64,000 nucleotides of DNA from Puccinellia tenuiflora (Eukaryota > Streptophyta > Magnoliopsida > Poales > Poaceae). Positions within the stretch are counted from its first letter, which is position 1; every line of letters begins with the position of its first letter. Below, in pieces: positions 33,642-45,100 of the stretch. The stretch spans positions 757,011 through 821,010 of the forward strand of contig QRDG01000519.1 in NCBI GenBank assembly GCA_012064385.1. Direction: 5' to 3'. Below the pieces are notes generated by a model. It was not told where the DNA came from. It worked only from the letters and a program-made list of their open reading frames with translations, and searched no databases. A program made the position numbers and the translations under genes.

Positions 33642-33677
33642 TTTGACAGTTCCTGAAATATTTCCCCCTAAATTTAA
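33526..33677 (-). pseudogene. Captured B3 DNA-binding-domain fragment, minus-strand copy
   Basis: The minus-strand frame reads LNLGGNISGTVKLEAPNG, YDVGVMEKMN, LKSSWPAFVQANQIEEN. It then runs into the antisense of the other copy. It extends about 12 residues further toward the N-terminus than the plus copy, so the two were joined with different break points. About 116 bp is shared in inverted orientation. Confidence 0.75.
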
Positions 33678-34164
33678 ACCCTAAAGTATCACTAATACAT
33701 CTCCCGTGAACCAAACTCCCATTGACATCGTCGCCGAGAACAATAAACTAAAAACAAATTGTTTTTGTTGTATGTCAATTAATATGGGACTTAGAATTAT
33801 TATTGGGGCTTAGCAAAATTTCTGTTAAATCATCTAGCTAATAAATTATCATTTGGACTTAGCAAATTTATATTAAATCATCTAGCATTATTAACCTAAA
33901 TTTGCTAACCTAATTTTGCTAACCTAAATTTGCTAACTGTACACTAACCTAAATTACAAAAATGCTAAAAATGCTAAAAATTACCAAGGGGACGGCGGCT
34001 CGAGGCGGCGACGGCGCGCGGCGGGTGCGGATCGATGGCGGCGTGCGGCTGCGGAGGAGGGCGCGGTGGGCGCGGCGGCGGCAGCCTGACGGCGTCGATT
34101 TCATCGCGGCGGCCTCCTTCTCTCTTCTCCCGGTACGTGGCTCGAACTGGGGAGGAAGCCGTGG

Positions 34165-34173
34165 TATTTATAC
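34165..34173 (-). promoter_or_regulatory. TATA box of the CACTA gene
   Basis: The minus strand reads GGTATAAATACC upstream of a GC-rich leader and next to a subterminal-type repeat cluster. Confidence 0.55.
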
Positions 34174-34178
34174 CTAGG

Positions 34179-34345
34179 GACCTCTAGTCCCGGTTGGTGC
34201 TACGAGCCGGGACTAGAGGGTACCCTCTAGTCCCAGTTCGTGGCACCAACCAGGACTAGAGGTATTTTCGGCGCAGCCGAAAAGAGCGCGCGCAAAAGAC
34301 ACCTCTAGTCCCGGTTGGTGGCACGAACCGGGACTAGAGGTGTTT
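34179..34345. repeat. CACTA repeat cluster upstream of the gene
   Basis: Alternating CTAGTCCCGG and CCGGGACTAG units with GGTGGCACGAACC-type spacers lie directly upstream of the TATA box. It resembles the terminal clusters. Confidence 0.8.
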
Positions 34346-34434
34346 TTTTTTGCGCGCGAAGGCCCAAAATTTTCTATGACAAGTGTTTGAAAGTGAATTT
34401 AAAAAGTGTTTGAATATGAATTTGAATAACTTCT

Positions 34435-34730
34435 GCATACTTTTGAATCTGACAAATATTTTAACTTGAAAAGTGTTTGAATTTGAATAACTAATCCAAA
34501 AACATTTTATGTTTTCTAAAATAATTATTATAACTCTTAAAACTATTAACCATTTTGCCATTTTCAATTAAAAATGCATTAACTAATTTTTTTTGCATAT
34601 TTTTTAATCTGACAAAAATGTCAACATGAAAAGTGTTTGTAATTGAATAAATAATCCAAAACCATTTTCTGTTTTCTAAAATAATTAATGTAGCTCTTCA
34701 AACTATTAATCATTTTGCCATTTTCTCTCA
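34435..34730. repeat. Diverged direct duplication of about 150 bp
   Basis: Two adjacent AT-rich copies begin GCATA at 34435 and 34594. They share TTGAATAA, TAATCCAAAA, TTTTCTAAAATAATTA and ATTTTGCCATTTTC in the same order. No coding potential. Confidence 0.75.
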
Positions 34731-34915
34731 GGGCTAAGAGGGTTCATACTGTAGTCAAGCTAGTCCGAAAGATGTAGACAGAGGACTCCTCTACGCCACA
34801 GCTTCTCGAAGATGTCCTAGGTACAAGTTCATCACATTAAAACAAAAGTAGAATAGTGACTAAATGTAATACATAGTTCTCATTATTAAAACATACATAG
34901 AAACTAACATACAAA

Positions 34916-35360
34916 CTATCTAATGCATTTAAATGCAACAACACATGCGATCAAAATCGCAACTAAGGTAACCATTGATCCAACAGCATAATGATACCAA
35001 GCCTCTTTATGAATAACATATTTTCTAGTGTTTCTAATCTTCAAGCCCATTGCATCCATCTTGATCTTGTGATCATCGACGGCATCGGCAAGATACAACT
35101 CCAATTTCATCTTCTCTTCTTCAAATTTTTTTCAATTTTTCTTTCAAATCATCATTTTATTTTTCAACTAAATTTAACTTCTCGACAAGAGGGTCGGTTG
35201 GAATTTCCGGTTCATATATCTCCTAGATAAAAATATCTATGTCAAGTGTTGCTCAGCATAATTGTTATAAACATGAAATTAAACAAATTGTTATAAAAGA
35301 TAATATACCACATCCGAATCATAGATCGGACGAGGCTGACGGGGGATATCAAAACCATGG
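34916..35360 (-). pseudogene. CACTA-borne small gene remnant: coiled coil plus C-terminal membrane segment
   Basis: The minus-strand frame ending at 34916 reads KLELYLADAVDDHKIKMDAM, then a tryptophan-containing WYHYAVGS and a hydrophobic stretch VTLVAILIACVVAFKC, a likely membrane helix two residues from the C-terminus. Upstream (35110-35225) the frame continues as EIPTDPLVEKLNLVEK with one stop and one frameshift, a Glu/Lys-rich coiled coil. An upstream exon ending near 35331 is possible. I recall similar tails on grass proteins of unknown function near CACTA elements; I cannot name the gene. Its 5' region is interrupted by the Gypsy element at 35882. Confidence 0.55.
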
Positions 35361-36349
35361 CACCATACATATAACAAATAGTCATAGAAGTAAAAAATAT
35401 TATACAAGTACTTATGTAAATCATACAAATAAGAATTTGTTTTTTACAAATAAGAACAAGAGGCTCACCAAAGTGGTGCCGGCGATGGGGCGGCGCGGGC
35501 GATCCACGGCGGTGAGGACAACGATAGGGACGGGACGACACTAAAAGCCACAAATCATACTTTAATTTGTGCTCAAATTGCATATAAAACAAATAAACTA
35601 GCAATGGGCATTACACAAATAACCTAGAATTTGAGTTGAACTAACTTAGCCATTTCATCAAACACCTAGCTAGCAATAGCAATGAAATGAGGAGCAAAAC
35701 TAGCAATGGGGATGAACTCGAGCTCCGTGAGGATAAAGTTTCTAACCTATTAGAATCCTTGGATATATGAGGTGCCCTTACCTATTAGAATTGTGGAGAA
35801 AAATGTGGATGAATTCGAGCTAGTGAGGAGATAGAGAGGAGAAAAATGGTGATATGAACTCTGAGCTTGGGATGGAAGAAGTGTAACAGCCCTAACTTGG
35901 TAATAAAAAAATACGAAGGATTTTTCCACTTTTTGCATTCATGTTTGCATCATGGCATATCTTTAAATTGCTTTTGTGACAAACCACAAATGGGAAATAA
36001 TAAAAAGAGTGAAGCCAAACTTCCCAAAACCTTTACTTACTTGAAATGCAAACTATGGTGCAACCTTTAACATGACAGGTGACCATATGGTTCAACAAGT
36101 TCCCCAAGTTCACCTTAATGCACAAGAACCAAATGGAGGGGTTCCAATTTGCTTCCAACTTCCTTAGGCCCTAAAGTGTGGCTTAAAGCTTTTGTCTATT
36201 TGTGAGCCATGCCACCTTGCTCAAGAGGCTAGATAAAGATGTGCTGAGCCTGTTTTACCTTGTGGAGAAGCTCCCAGATTTTTACAGGTTTTTCTGGAAT
36301 TGTTTTGATGCCCAAAATCAATCTAGCCTTTCTGCCAAATTTTAGTCAT

Positions 36350-37160
36350 CCGGAATGACCCGGATTTTTCCGGATCCATTCCGAGTGGCCCGGAATATTC
36401 CGGACCTATCCGGAAAATTCCGAACGAAGCACAGTGGCGACAGGAAGCACTGGCGCCATGCCGCTCGCGCCCATGCCGTTGCCGCCGTGGCCTCGCCTAC
36501 CCCTCGACGCCGTGGCCCCCCTTGAGGTCAAAGACGACCAACACGACGCCCTCGACCTCACCTGCCCCTTTTTCCCCTGCTGTCCCTCTCTCGTCTCCCT
36601 CCCGAGCTCCCTAGGACGCCATCCGTAGTGCCGCCGCCATCGCCGTCGATTCGCCGCACTGGGAGCTTCCCGAGACAAACCGAAGCCACCACCAGCTCCG
36701 CCGGCTCCTCCTCAACCTCCACCACCGAAGGACTCTTGCTGGGAGGCCTCGAGTCGAGCTAATCGAGCTCGGTTTCCCGAGGTTGGACCGCCGCACCTCG
36801 TGACCGTCCTAGTCAAAATCCGGCCACCGCGGTCCTCCCCGTCCTCACCGACCGCGCCTACGTGCCCCTGGTGAGCCACACGTCCTCCTGGACATGCTCC
36901 CGTTTCCCCTCTCTCCCTTTTTCTTGCTCGCCCGTGCGCAACCGCCGCCGCCGTTGTTTTTCTGTCCAGGATTCGGGTCGTCCGGAATCACCCGGATTAT
37001 TCCGGATCGATTCCGGGTCGACCGGAAAATTCCGGACCTTTCCGGACGAATTCCGAAACTCTAACAGAAGGATTTTGAGGTCACCTCGGATTTGGTTCGG
37101 ATTTAGCCCGGATTATTCCGGACCATCCAGAATATTCCGGACCAATCCGGATGAATTCCG
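36350..37160. repeat. 10-bp-phased CCGGA arrays in 5' LTR
   Basis: Three blocks of 8, 9 and 8 units have CGGA or TCCGG recurring every 10 bp exactly, with variable 4-5-bp fillers (AATAT, AAAAT, TTTTT). Some neighbouring units make the perfect palindrome CCGGAATATTCCGG. They are repeated in the 3' LTR at 42607-43417. Confidence 0.9.
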
Positions 37161-37296
37161 GGCCAGCTGAAAAACTTGTGAACTTTGCAATTTGACTTCT
37201 TTTCGTTAAATCTTGCAATTGGTATACCAATCTGATCAGTGTTTCAAATGCTATCTAAATATGCTAGTATCACCCCATGACAACAACTTGCCCTTC

Positions 37297-37303
37297 TATA
37301 TAA
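37297..37303 (+). promoter_or_regulatory. TATA box, 3.4-kb LTR
   Basis: CTTCTATATAAATCC lies about 140 bp after the last decamer array and matches a plant core promoter; the 3' LTR copy is at 43554. Confidence 0.6.
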
Positions 37304-39284
37304 ATCCTTACTTGGTTAAAGGATATAAATCCAAATAATCTTTAAATTGCTAATTATCCATCGGTACTCCGAAAACTACTAATAAGGCACCGAAGTAAAC
37401 ATAAGAACCAAACCTCTTTAATCATGTCATGTTCATGCATTTTGAGCCACTTCTATAATAATTTGATAATTTATGAAGAATGTGGTCACTAAGATAAATA
37501 TGGAGTGGTGTCCAAATAATTGCACTAACCATTTGGAACTCCATTTAATTTGTTAAATAAATTAAATGATATTATCCTTGCATCAATTGGACATGTCATC
37601 ATGTGTTTGCGCATTGCACCTTGTGATCGTGTGATTTATGTGTTCTTTGTATTTCTCTTTTGGGTATCGATAGATTCCGGAGTCGAGGGTCTCTCTACTT
37701 ACCCCGACGAGCACCACTTCGCGCCCGGGCAGCAAGGCAAGAGATAACCTAACCTTCTTGGCATATAGCATCCTATGTTTTGATCAAATTATTTTATCCA
37801 CCATAATATTGCATGCGGTTCAAAGGTCTCTTTTGGTAAACATAGAATCCTATGAATGCATGTCTCTTCCCCGAGCCAATCACATGTATCCCTACCTATG
37901 AACCCTAGTGTTGATGTGTTGGCCGGATACGAATTATAATTGTCGGTTATATGCTTATCCATGCTTAGACATGCTTAGTTGCAATACTAGTTGTGTCCGT
38001 TGTTTATTTCCATAATTGTTGTTGAAGATGGAATGATGCGGACTTGGTGGATGAATGTGATGCTAAATTAAAATGCTAAGACGGCTTGGGTGAGTTGCCA
38101 TCGGGGATGGTGTTTTGCCTCACTCTAGCCCCTAGGTGCGAGTTCTTTACCTCTTGAACCAAGACGAGCGTGCTGCCATTGGTGGGTGTATGGGCGCCTT
38201 ACTGACCGAATAATTTGTGCGGGCGTATCCAAGGGTCCTCTAGTTTGCTATTTCCATTTGCCGTCTGTGTGAGCGGAAAAAAGGATGATGAGGATGGTGG
38301 TGTTAGGATGTGGCGATGGGGCAGGGGCTGAGGCTGGGTAAACTTGTCCTGTGGCCACAGATGACTCTTGGATAGTCTCATGCATTGTAAAGGTCTAACC
38401 GCGCCCGCTTGCCGGCCTTCCCCGGAAGAGGGCCACTCAGGTGAGCCGGACGGTACCAATGGGTAAATTAGTACACCCCTGCAGGGTTAATCTTTTCGAA
38501 AAGCCGTGTCCACGGTTATGGACAACTTGGGAATAGACGATAAGATCATAGATAATCTTAACCTAATTGATATGGCAGCTAAAGGTTGCATAATCAACGT
38601 GTGATAAAGGTTCACTTCCTCGAGGGTGATTCGAGGGGGTGCCTTGGTGGAGATGAGTGTTGTTGGTGACAAAAGGGTTCTATGAGAACCTACGTTGACA
38701 AATGTTACTCTCTTATCCCCTTTATAAAATTGCTCTGAGTAGACGAATGCCAAGTGTCCTTATGTTTCGGTTTATGCAAGTTAGCTTTATGCAAAAGAAC
38801 TACATATACAGCTTTAGAGCCTCCGTCAGTCATTGGGCCTATATCGCCCTACTAAACTTGCGAGTACGTCGTACTCAGTCTCTCTTTGCTGCCTCTATGA
38901 TTTTGTATTTCAGAGGAGGACGACGCCGAGCGACTAGGTGGTTTCTTCGTTGACGTCGACTACTAGTCTGGGGTTCCCAGGTGGCAGCTTGGGACCGTGG
39001 AACAAGCTGGCTGGGAGATGTTTATTGTAGGCCTCTTAGGCCATATTTTGCTTCTTGTTGTTAGACAACACTACCCGTTTCCGCTTGTTGAATTGTTGGA
39101 TCTGTGATCCTTTTGCTTGTAATATTTGTATTCTTCTCGTTATATGAGTTGCTATACTTTTGTGTCGTAGAGTCATGCTTTGTGCCAGTTCTGTTCCACA
39201 AGTCTCGATCTTTGTTTTATACATTGATGGTTGTGTCGGAACCATAGCCTCTCTGTATAATTCCGGGGTCGGGGCGTTACAAGT

Positions 39285-39296
39285 TGGTATCAGAGC
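39285..39296 (+). other. Primer binding site (initiator tRNA-Met)
   Basis: TGGTATCAGAGC lies three bases after the LTR. Confidence 0.93.
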
Positions 39297-39856
39297 AGGA
39301 CTGCCTGTAGGAAACCCGTTCTTTTGGTCGATGTCGAGTCTAGTTCGTGAAAATTATTTTCAACCTAAAAAAATGAGTTGTGAAAACCCTCCTAGGATTC
39401 TTTTTACTCCTCATCCAATTCACTCTGATCTCGGTGTCATCTTACCTCTATTTGATTTTAACGGTTCTTCTGATCGTCGGCAAAGTTCTAAATCTTTAGG
39501 ATCACGGGGTTGGGTTTCTACCTCTAGTTACTAGTTATAGCTACTCGTCTGCCAAAGCTAAAACATGAAGGAAGAAAGTATAGTGGTTCGTCAAGATATT
39601 TCTTGCCTTAGCCCAAGATCTTGAACCGAAGGTCCCGGATTGTGCTAGGGCTCCGGTGTAATGTTTCATGAGGGTTGTCACCCTTGTGGGCATTATGCTA
39701 TTGTGGGTCCCAGTACATGAAGCTGATCTTTAACCCAAGATCTTTTCTATTGAACCCTGATGTTAATTCAATATATATATCCGGAAGTACTCTAATGATC
39801 TACCCTATCCATCGGAGTTGGTTACTAAGCTTTGTTCATTGTTCAAATTCTCCAGA

Positions 39857-41869
39857 ATGGCTCCTACCCGTCGTGGGGAATCAGGCAACCCTGATCCTCC
39901 ACCGCCACCCTCAATGGCGGAGGTTATGATGGCTATCGAACAAAACCGCCTGCGCAATGAGCTGTTGCTCGAGCAGCTGGTCCAGCAAGGGGCCAGGAGG
40001 AACACGGACTGCACCACCCTCAATCAGTTCTTGCGGTCCCAACCTCCCACTTTCTCCGAGGCTAAGGAGCCGCTTGATGCGGATGATTGGCTTCGGGCTA
40101 TCGAGCGCAAGTTTGCCGCTCTTCATGTTCCTGCGGCAGAACACGTCAACTTCGCCACCTACCTTCTGGAAGGAGCCGCCGGCTCCTGGTGGGAGAGCCA
40201 CGTGGCCATGGTTGCCGCGGGCCATGTTATCACTTGGGAGGAGTTCCGCACCGCCTTCCGTGCGGCGTACATCCCCAAGCCCATCCTCGAGCTCAAGAGG
40301 CGGGAGTTCCTGGACTTAACCCAGGGATGCATGGACGTCCAGTCCTATGGACGGGAGTTCAACCACCTCTCCCGTTACGCCCCTCGGGACGTGACGAATG
40401 ACGAAGACAAGCAATACCTCTTCCGCAAGGGGCTCGCACCTCGTCTCCGATACGAGCTCCTACCCTTCAAGTTCACCTCCTACCAAGAGCTCTACAACCA
40501 GGCTCTCACCATGGAGCAAGGCAGGAAGGATCTGGAGGCTTTTAAGAGGCCAGCTCCAGCTGATCACCAGAGCTCCTCCTCGGAGGGCAAGAAGCGCAAG
40601 GTCTTCGTGCCTTTCAGCGCCGTGCCAAAGGCGCCCTTCGCGCCGAAGCCCACCGGGTACTTGCCACCTCCGCCCCGCCTAGCTACTTCAACCTTGGGTG
40701 CGGATGGAAGTGGGTACCACCCTCAGCTGCCTCCACCACCGCAGAGGCCCACTTGTTTCAGCTGTGGCCAGCCGGGGCACTTCTCCAGGGAGTGTCCCCA
40801 GAAGGCACCGGCTACCTCAGCACCTGCACCTGCTCCCTCTACACCAGCCGCCAAGGCCGTGCCCATCAGCCGTGGTCGCCTAAACCACGTCTCGGCTGAA
40901 GGAGTTGAACGGGACCCCCGTGTTCTCATGGGTATGCTTCAAATCAATGATTCTCCAGCTTCAGTCTTATTTGATTCTGGAGCATCGCATTCATTCATAT
41001 CCATATCGTATGCACTCAACCATCAAGTACCGTTTGAGGATATGGACTCCCGGTTAGTGGTCAAGACCCCTGGCTCTAGTTGGCACACTCACTGGATGTC
41101 TCCGGAGGTTCAGATTTCTATAGCGACAATTCCTTTCCCGTTTTCGTTGATAGCACTAAAGTCAGTGGGGTTAGATGTCATTTTGGGCATGGATTGGCTA
41201 GTCACGTATCAGGCCAAACTAGATTGTGTTGCCAAGACTATCACAGTAAACCACCCAACCTATGGACTAGTGCGTTACTGGTCCCCTACTTCCATAACTC
41301 CGTCCACTGCCACTCCCCACTCTCCGAAGATCAGTCCTATTTTCCTGGAGGGTGTCACCCCACCTAAGATACATGAGGTGGTTGTGGTGTGTGATTTCCC
41401 CGATATCTTTCCTGAAGAATTGCCTGGCACGCCACCTGATCGAAGTGTGGAATTCGTCATTGAATTGGTTCCGGTAACCGCACCAATTTTCAGAAGGCTC
41501 TACCGCATGTCAGCGGAAGAGCTAACCGAATTGGAGAAGCAACTTGATGAGCTGTTGGAAAAGGAATTCGACCGGCCGAGTAGCTCACCTTGGGGCTGCC
41601 CGGTCATCTTTGTCAAAGAAAGGAATACCAAGGATCCTCGACTGGTTGTTGATTGCCGCCCCTTGACTGCGGTGGCCATCAAGGACAAGTATCCTATTCC
41701 TCGAATAACTGACCTATTCGATCATCTAGCCAGTGCAATGGTATTCTCCAAGATGGATCTGAGGTCAGGATACCATCAGATCAAAATTAGAAAGGAGGAT
41801 ATTCCGAAGACGACTTTCACTACTCAATATGGCTTATATGAGTATACCCCGGCAGAAAAATTACTATGA
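39857..41869 (+). pseudogene. Gypsy gag-protease-RT, truncated in RT
   Basis: The frame starts at 39857 (MAPTRRGESGN) and stays open for about 670 residues. Residues 85-215 are a retrotransposon gag domain (LLEGAAGSWWESHV, YQELYNQALTMEQG). A zinc knuckle CFSCGQPGHFSREC, with all ligands, lies at residues 300-313. The aspartic protease motif LFDSGASHSFIS is near residue 373. RT begins with RPSSSPWGCPVIFVKE and has MDLRSGYHQIK with its first catalytic aspartate. Its usual DYR box reads DCR. After YGLYEYT the frame runs into PAEKLL and a stop: the YxDD box, RNase H and most of integrase are deleted. Gag and protease look intact, so particles could form, but reverse transcription would need a helper. 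Confidence 0.9.
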
Positions 41870-42110
41870 CAAACACCGTCAGAAAGTTCATTATGAAATT
41901 GGTGATAAGCTTATCCTCGAGTCTCTCCTCTCCGAGGTGTTCGTCGCTTCGGAATCAAGGGCAAATTAGCTCCCCGCTATGTGGGCCCTTTCACCGTCCT
42001 AGCCAAGAGAGGAGATCTCTCCTATCGACTTGAGTTGCCTACCAATTTCCCGGATGTTCCTGATGTGCTCCATGTTTCCCTCTTCCCTCTTCCTACTCTA
42101 GGAATCTCGG
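41854..42110 (+). pseudogene. Integrase C-terminal remnant
   Basis: In another frame from about 41856, the sequence reads YYDKHRQKVHYEIGDKL, then after small shifts KLAPRYVGPFTVL and LELPTNFPDVPDVLHVS, the C-terminal integrase region of plant chromoviruses. The chromodomain itself is not visible. Confidence 0.75.
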
Positions 42111-42138
42111 GGCGAGATTCTTGTAAGGGGGGTAGATT

Positions 42139-45100
42139 TGTAACAGCCCTAACTTGGTAATAAAAAAATACGAAGGATTTTTCCACTTTTTTCATTCATG
42201 TTTGCATCATGGCATATCTTTAAATTGCTTTTGTGACAAACCACAAATGGGAAATAATAAAAAGAGTGAAGCCAAACTTCCCAAAACCTTTACTTACTTG
42301 AAATGCAAACTATGGTGCAACCTTTAACATGACAGGTGACCATATGGTTCAACAAGTTCCCCAAGTTCACCTTAATGCACAAGAACCAAATGGAGGGGTT
42401 CCAATTTGCTTCCAACTTCCTTAGGCCCTAAAGTGTGGCTTAAAGCTTTTGTCTATTTGTGAGCCATGCCACCTTGCTCAAGAGGCTAGATAAAGATGTG
42501 CTGAGCCTGTTTTACCTTGTGGAGAAGCTCCCAGATTTTTACAGGTTTTTCTGGAATTGTTTTGATGCCCAAAATCAATCTAGCCTTTCTGCCAAATTTT
42601 AGTCATCCGGAATGACCCGGATTTTTCCGGATCCATTCCGAGTGGCCCGGAATATTCCGGACCTATCCGGAAAATTCCGAACGAAGCACAGTGGCGACAG
42701 GAAGCACTGGCGCCATGCCGCTCGCGCCCATGCCGTTGCCGCCGTGGCCTCGCCTACCCCTCGACGCCGTGGCCCCCCTTGAGGTCAAAGACGACCAACA
42801 CGACGCCCTCGACCTCACCTGCCCCTTTTTCCCCTGCTGTCCCTCTCTCGTCTCCCTCCCGAGCTCCCTAGGACGCCGTCCGTAGTGCCGCCGCCATCGC
42901 CGTCGATTCGCCGCACTGGGAGCTTCCCGAGACAAACCGAAGCCACCACCAGCTCCGCCGGCTCCTCCTCAACCTCCACCACCGAAGGACTCTTGCTGGG
43001 AGGCCTCGAGTCGAGCTAATCGAGCTCGGTTTCCCGAGGTTGGACCGCCGCACCTCGTGACCGTCCTAGTCAAAATCCGGCCACCGCGGTCCTCCCCGTC
43101 CTCACCGACCGCGCCTACGTGCCCCTGGTGAGCCACACGTCCTCCTGGACATGCTCCCGTTTCCCCTCTCTCCCTTTTTCTTGCTCGCCCGTGCGCAACC
43201 GCCGCCACCGTTGTTTTTCTGTCCAGGATTCGGGTCGTCCGGAATCACCCGGATTATTCCGGATCGATTCCGGGTCGACCGGAAAATTCCGGACCTTTCC
43301 GGACGAATTCCGAAACTCTAACAGAAGGATTTTGAGGTCACCTCGGATTTGGTTCGGATTTAGCCCGGATTATTCCGGACCATCCGGAATATTCCGGACC
43401 AATCTGGATGAATTCCGGGCCAGCTGAAAAACTTGTGAACTTTGCAATTTGACTTCTTTTCGTTAAATCTTGCAATTGGTATACCAATCTGATCAGTGTT
43501 TCAAATGCTATCTAAATATGCTAGTATCACCCCATGACAACAACTTGCCCTTCTATATAAATCCTTACTTGGTTAAAGGATATAAATCCAAATAATCTTT
43601 AAATTGCTAATTATCCATCGGTACTCCGAAAACTACTAATAAGGCACCGAAGTAAACATAAGAACCAAACCTCTTTAATCATGTCATGTTCATGCATTTT
43701 GAGCCACTTCTATAATAATTTGATAATTTATGAAGAATGTGGTCACTAAGATAAATATGGAGTGGTGTCCAAATAATTGCACTAACCATTTGGAACTCCA
43801 TTTAATTTGTTAAATAAATTAAATGATATTATCCTTGCATCAATTGGACATGTCATCATGTGTTTGCGCATTGCACCTTGTGATCGTGTGATTTATGTGT
43901 TCTTTGTATTTCTCTTTTGGGTATCGATAGATTCCGGAGTCGAGGGTCTCTCTACTTACCCCGACGAGCACCACTTCGCGCCCGGGCAGCAAGGCAAGAG
44001 ATAACCTAACCTTCTTGGCATATAGCATCCTATGTTTTGATCAAATTATTTTATCCACCATAATATTGCATGCGGTTCAAAGGTCTCTTTTGGTAAACAT
44101 AGAATCCTATGAATGCATGTCTCTTCCCCGAGCCAATCACATGTATCCCTACCTATGAACCCTAGTGTTGATGTGTTGGCCGGATACGAATTATAATTGT
44201 CGGTTATATGCTTATCCATGCTTAGACATGCTTAGTTGCAATACTAGTTGTGTCCGTTGTTTATTTCCATAATTGTTGTTGAAGATGGAATGATGCGGAC
44301 TTGGTGGATGAATGTGATGCTAAATTAAAATGCTAAGACGGCTTGGGTGAGTTGCCATCGGGGATGGTGTTTTGCCTCACTCTAGCCCCTAGGTGCGAGT
44401 TCTTTACCTCTTGAACCAAGACGAGCGTGCTGCCATTGGTGGGTGTATGGGCGCCTTACTGACCGAATAATTTGTGCGGGCGTATCCAAGGGTCCTCTAG
44501 TTTGCTATTTCCATTTGCCGTGTGTGTGAGCGGAAAAAAGGATGATGAGGATGGTGGTGTTAGGATGTGGCGATGGGGCAGGGGCTGAGGCTGGGTAAAC
44601 TTGTCCTGTGGCCACAGATGACTCTTGGATAGTCTCATGCATTGTAAAGGTCTAACCGCGCCCGCTTGCCGGCCTTCCCCGGAAGAGGGCCACTCAGGTG
44701 AGCCGGACGGTACCAATGGGTAAATTAGTACACCCCTGCAGGGTTAATCTTTTCGAAAAGCCGTGTCCACGGTTATGGACAACTTGGGAATAGACGATAA
44801 GATCATAGATAATCTTAACCTAATTGATATGGCAGCTAAAGGTTGCATAATCAACGTGTGATAAAGGTTCACTTCCTCGAGGGTGATTCGAGGGGGTGCC
44901 TTGGTGGAGATGAGTGTTGTTGGTGACAAAAGGGTTCTATGAGAACCTACGTTGACAAATGTTACTCTCTTATCCCCTTTATAAAATTGCTCTGAGTAGA
45001 CGAATGCCAAGTGTCCTTATGTTTCGGTTTATGCAAGTTAGCTTTATGCAAAAGAACTACATATACAGCTTTAGAGCCTCCGTCAGTCATTGGGCCTATA

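Larger units (their letters stand above)
33309..33984 (-). other. Candidate 5'-leader intron of the CACTA gene
   Basis: On the minus strand a donor CTTG|GTAATTTT at 33984 and an acceptor TTTTGTATTAG|TTAAG at 33309 bracket 676 nt, eight bases before the ATG. It lies between the TATA box (34165) and the start codon. It contains the B3-fragment hairpin. Splicing is inferred. Confidence 0.55.
35882..39281 (+). mobile_element. 5' LTR, 3.4-kb Gypsy element
   Basis: It contains three decamer arrays (36350-36426, 36971-37060, 37081-37160), a TATA box near 37297 and a conserved island at 38475-38560. Open frames in its GC-rich part (36430-37170) have no recognised domain. Confidence 0.93.

Noticed and set aside
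36862..37170. 102-residue frame across the decamer arrays (also 43119-43427)
   Set aside because: The FRTFPDEFR-like peptide simply translates the 10-bp array; no family match.
39285..39296. tRNA gene suggested by TGGTATCAGAGC (also 20889 and 52570)
   Set aside because: Only the 12-13 bases complementary to the tRNA-Met 3' end are present, each directly next to an LTR: primer sites, not tRNA genes.
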